DNA of 64,000 nucleotides from NCBI GenBank assembly GCA_944326425.1, contig CALVDX010000001.1, positions 62,001-126,000 on the forward strand. The letters run 5' to 3'. Below are positions 63,461 to 64,000 of this stretch, one piece after another (the stretch's first letter is position 1; every line of letters begins with the position of its first letter). Origin of the DNA: Candidatus Gastranaerophilales bacterium. Its GTDB lineage: Bacteria; Cyanobacteriota; Vampirovibrionia; Gastranaerophilales; Gastranaerophilaceae. Under the pieces are notes generated by a model. That model worked only from the letters and a program-made list of their open reading frames with translations, was not told where the DNA came from and ran no database searches. The translations under genes and the position numbers were made by a program.

Positions 63461-64000
63461 AACAAACGGTATTTTAAGAGCTGCGTGGCTTATTGCAGTT
63501 ATTACGATTTTATCTAAGTTTATCGGCTTTTTACGGGATATGGTGCTGGCCGGTCATTATGGGGCCTCGACAGTTTCTGATGCTTATTTTTATGCAAACC
63601 AGATACCTTCGCTTGCAATTATTCTGCTCGGCGGTGTCGGAGGGCCGTTTCACAGTGCGACAGTTTCTGTTTTTTCCAAAATGATTCCTAATCTCAATAC
63701 TAAGCCGCCGGTGGAGGTTAATAAACTATATTCAACATTTTTTACGGGGACTTTTATTCTTTTTGGTTTATTTTCGGTTCTCTGCTACTTCTTTGCACCG
63801 CAGATTATGAGTTTTATCATATCTAACGGGAGTGAAGAACTCATAACTCTTGCAACGGAACACTTTAAAATAATGTCACCGGTCATACTTTTTGGCGGAA
63901 TAATCGGAATTTATTACGGTTTGCTTGTTTGTTATAAACAGTTTACTCTTCCAAATATGTCGCCTGTTGTTCTTAGTCTTGTAATAATAATTGCTGTTCT
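63441..64000 (+). CDS. murJ: lipid II flippase MurJ (partial, C-terminus outside window)
   Basis: The frame opens at ATG 63441 behind GAGG, inside the SpoIID gene, and stays open to the window edge (186 residues). The lead ILRAAWLIAVITILSKFIGF, then LRDMVLAGHYGASTVSDAYF and further helices match MurJ/MviN, which flips lipid II for peptidoglycan synthesis. Overlap with a peptidoglycan-cleaving SpoIID gene suits a shared cell-wall role. Confidence 0.9.
   Translation, partial: MTESKSETNGILRAAWLIAVITILSKFIGFLRDMVLAGHYGASTVSDAYFYANQIPSLAIILLGGVGGPFHSATVSVFSKMIPNLNTKPPVEVNKLYSTFFTGTFILFGLFSVLCYFFAPQIMSFIISNGSEELITLATEHFKIMSPVILFGGIIGIYYGLLVCYKQFTLPNMSPVVLSLVIIIAV

Overview
The window is AT-rich DNA (GC roughly in the mid-to-upper thirties by eye) from a diderm, flagellated, non-photosynthetic relative of the Cyanobacteria. 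The best fit is a gut Gastranaerophilales (Melainabacteria/Vampirovibrionia); this is inferred from content, not from a marker-gene tree. Pointers are the run efp-accB-accC followed by a homologue of the cyanobacterial Fe-S protein LdpA, fliL-fliM-fliN, an outer-membrane set (Omp85, Skp-like, Mla transport), and several orphan membrane proteins sharing an N-terminal M(K/R)(I/V)...FKG-like signature.

Layout. 1-3.3 kb: a minus-strand surface-polysaccharide type operon (nucleotidyltransferase, HAD phosphatase, GDPD-like enzyme). Its first gene is a tyrosine-recombinase paralogue that has lost its catalytic residues. Just upstream lies a 148-bp segment bounded by perfect 30-bp inverted repeats, and next to that an intact tyrosine recombinase. 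This has the anatomy of a phase-variable invertible promoter. 3.4-7.8 kb: an AraC-type pseudogene remnant, an orphan protein, a SulP transporter, a NudC-like NUDIX hydrolase, and tRNA-Arg(ACG) with a duplicated 3' end flanking a GC-rich structured island. 7.8-11.2 kb: efp-accB-accC-ldpA. 11.3-20.4 kb, plus strand: a degenerate adenylate cyclase, RqcH, NadB/NadC, FliL/FliM/FliN, a CooC-like ATPase and FolD. 20.4-25 kb: orphan proteins, a membrane glycosyltransferase and glyoxalase I. 25-29 kb, minus strand: Dtd, a Maf/DUF115 glycosyltransferase, RlmN and a YkgJ protein. 29-35.4 kb: ferritin, DAHP synthase, a solute-binding lipoprotein, a GNAT acetyltransferase and BipA. 35.4-40.3 kb, minus strand: two tandem paralogous orphan membrane proteins, a GT2 enzyme and MlaD-MlaF-MlaE. 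40.5-50.5 kb, plus strand: RNase Y, YmdB, a PHP protein, a pseudopilin, a LOG protein, (AcpS on minus), Omp85, Skp-like, pyrimidine phosphorylase and a soluble protein built around the FlhA cytoplasmic domain. 50.6-55.5 kb, minus strand: M48 protease, HU, SpoIID, Tmk and an Orn/Lys/Arg-decarboxylase-like enzyme. 55.7-64 kb, plus strand: glycine-zipper protein plus membrane AAA+ ATPase, parvulin, Xaa-Pro peptidase, SpoU methyltransferase, YhcH, CysS, a second SpoIID and the start of murJ.

The most unusual items are (i) the inverton with an active/dead recombinase pair, (ii) the stand-alone FlhA cytoplasmic domain with no membrane part, (iii) the LdpA homologue in an apparently non-photosynthetic genome with no Kai gene in view, (iv) a recurring promoter geometry (extended -10 ending 6-7 nt before a start codon with no Shine-Dalgarno) that suggests leaderless mRNAs, and (v) the tRNA-3'-end duplication around a structured GC-rich island. 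All functional calls come from reading motifs; no database search was run.
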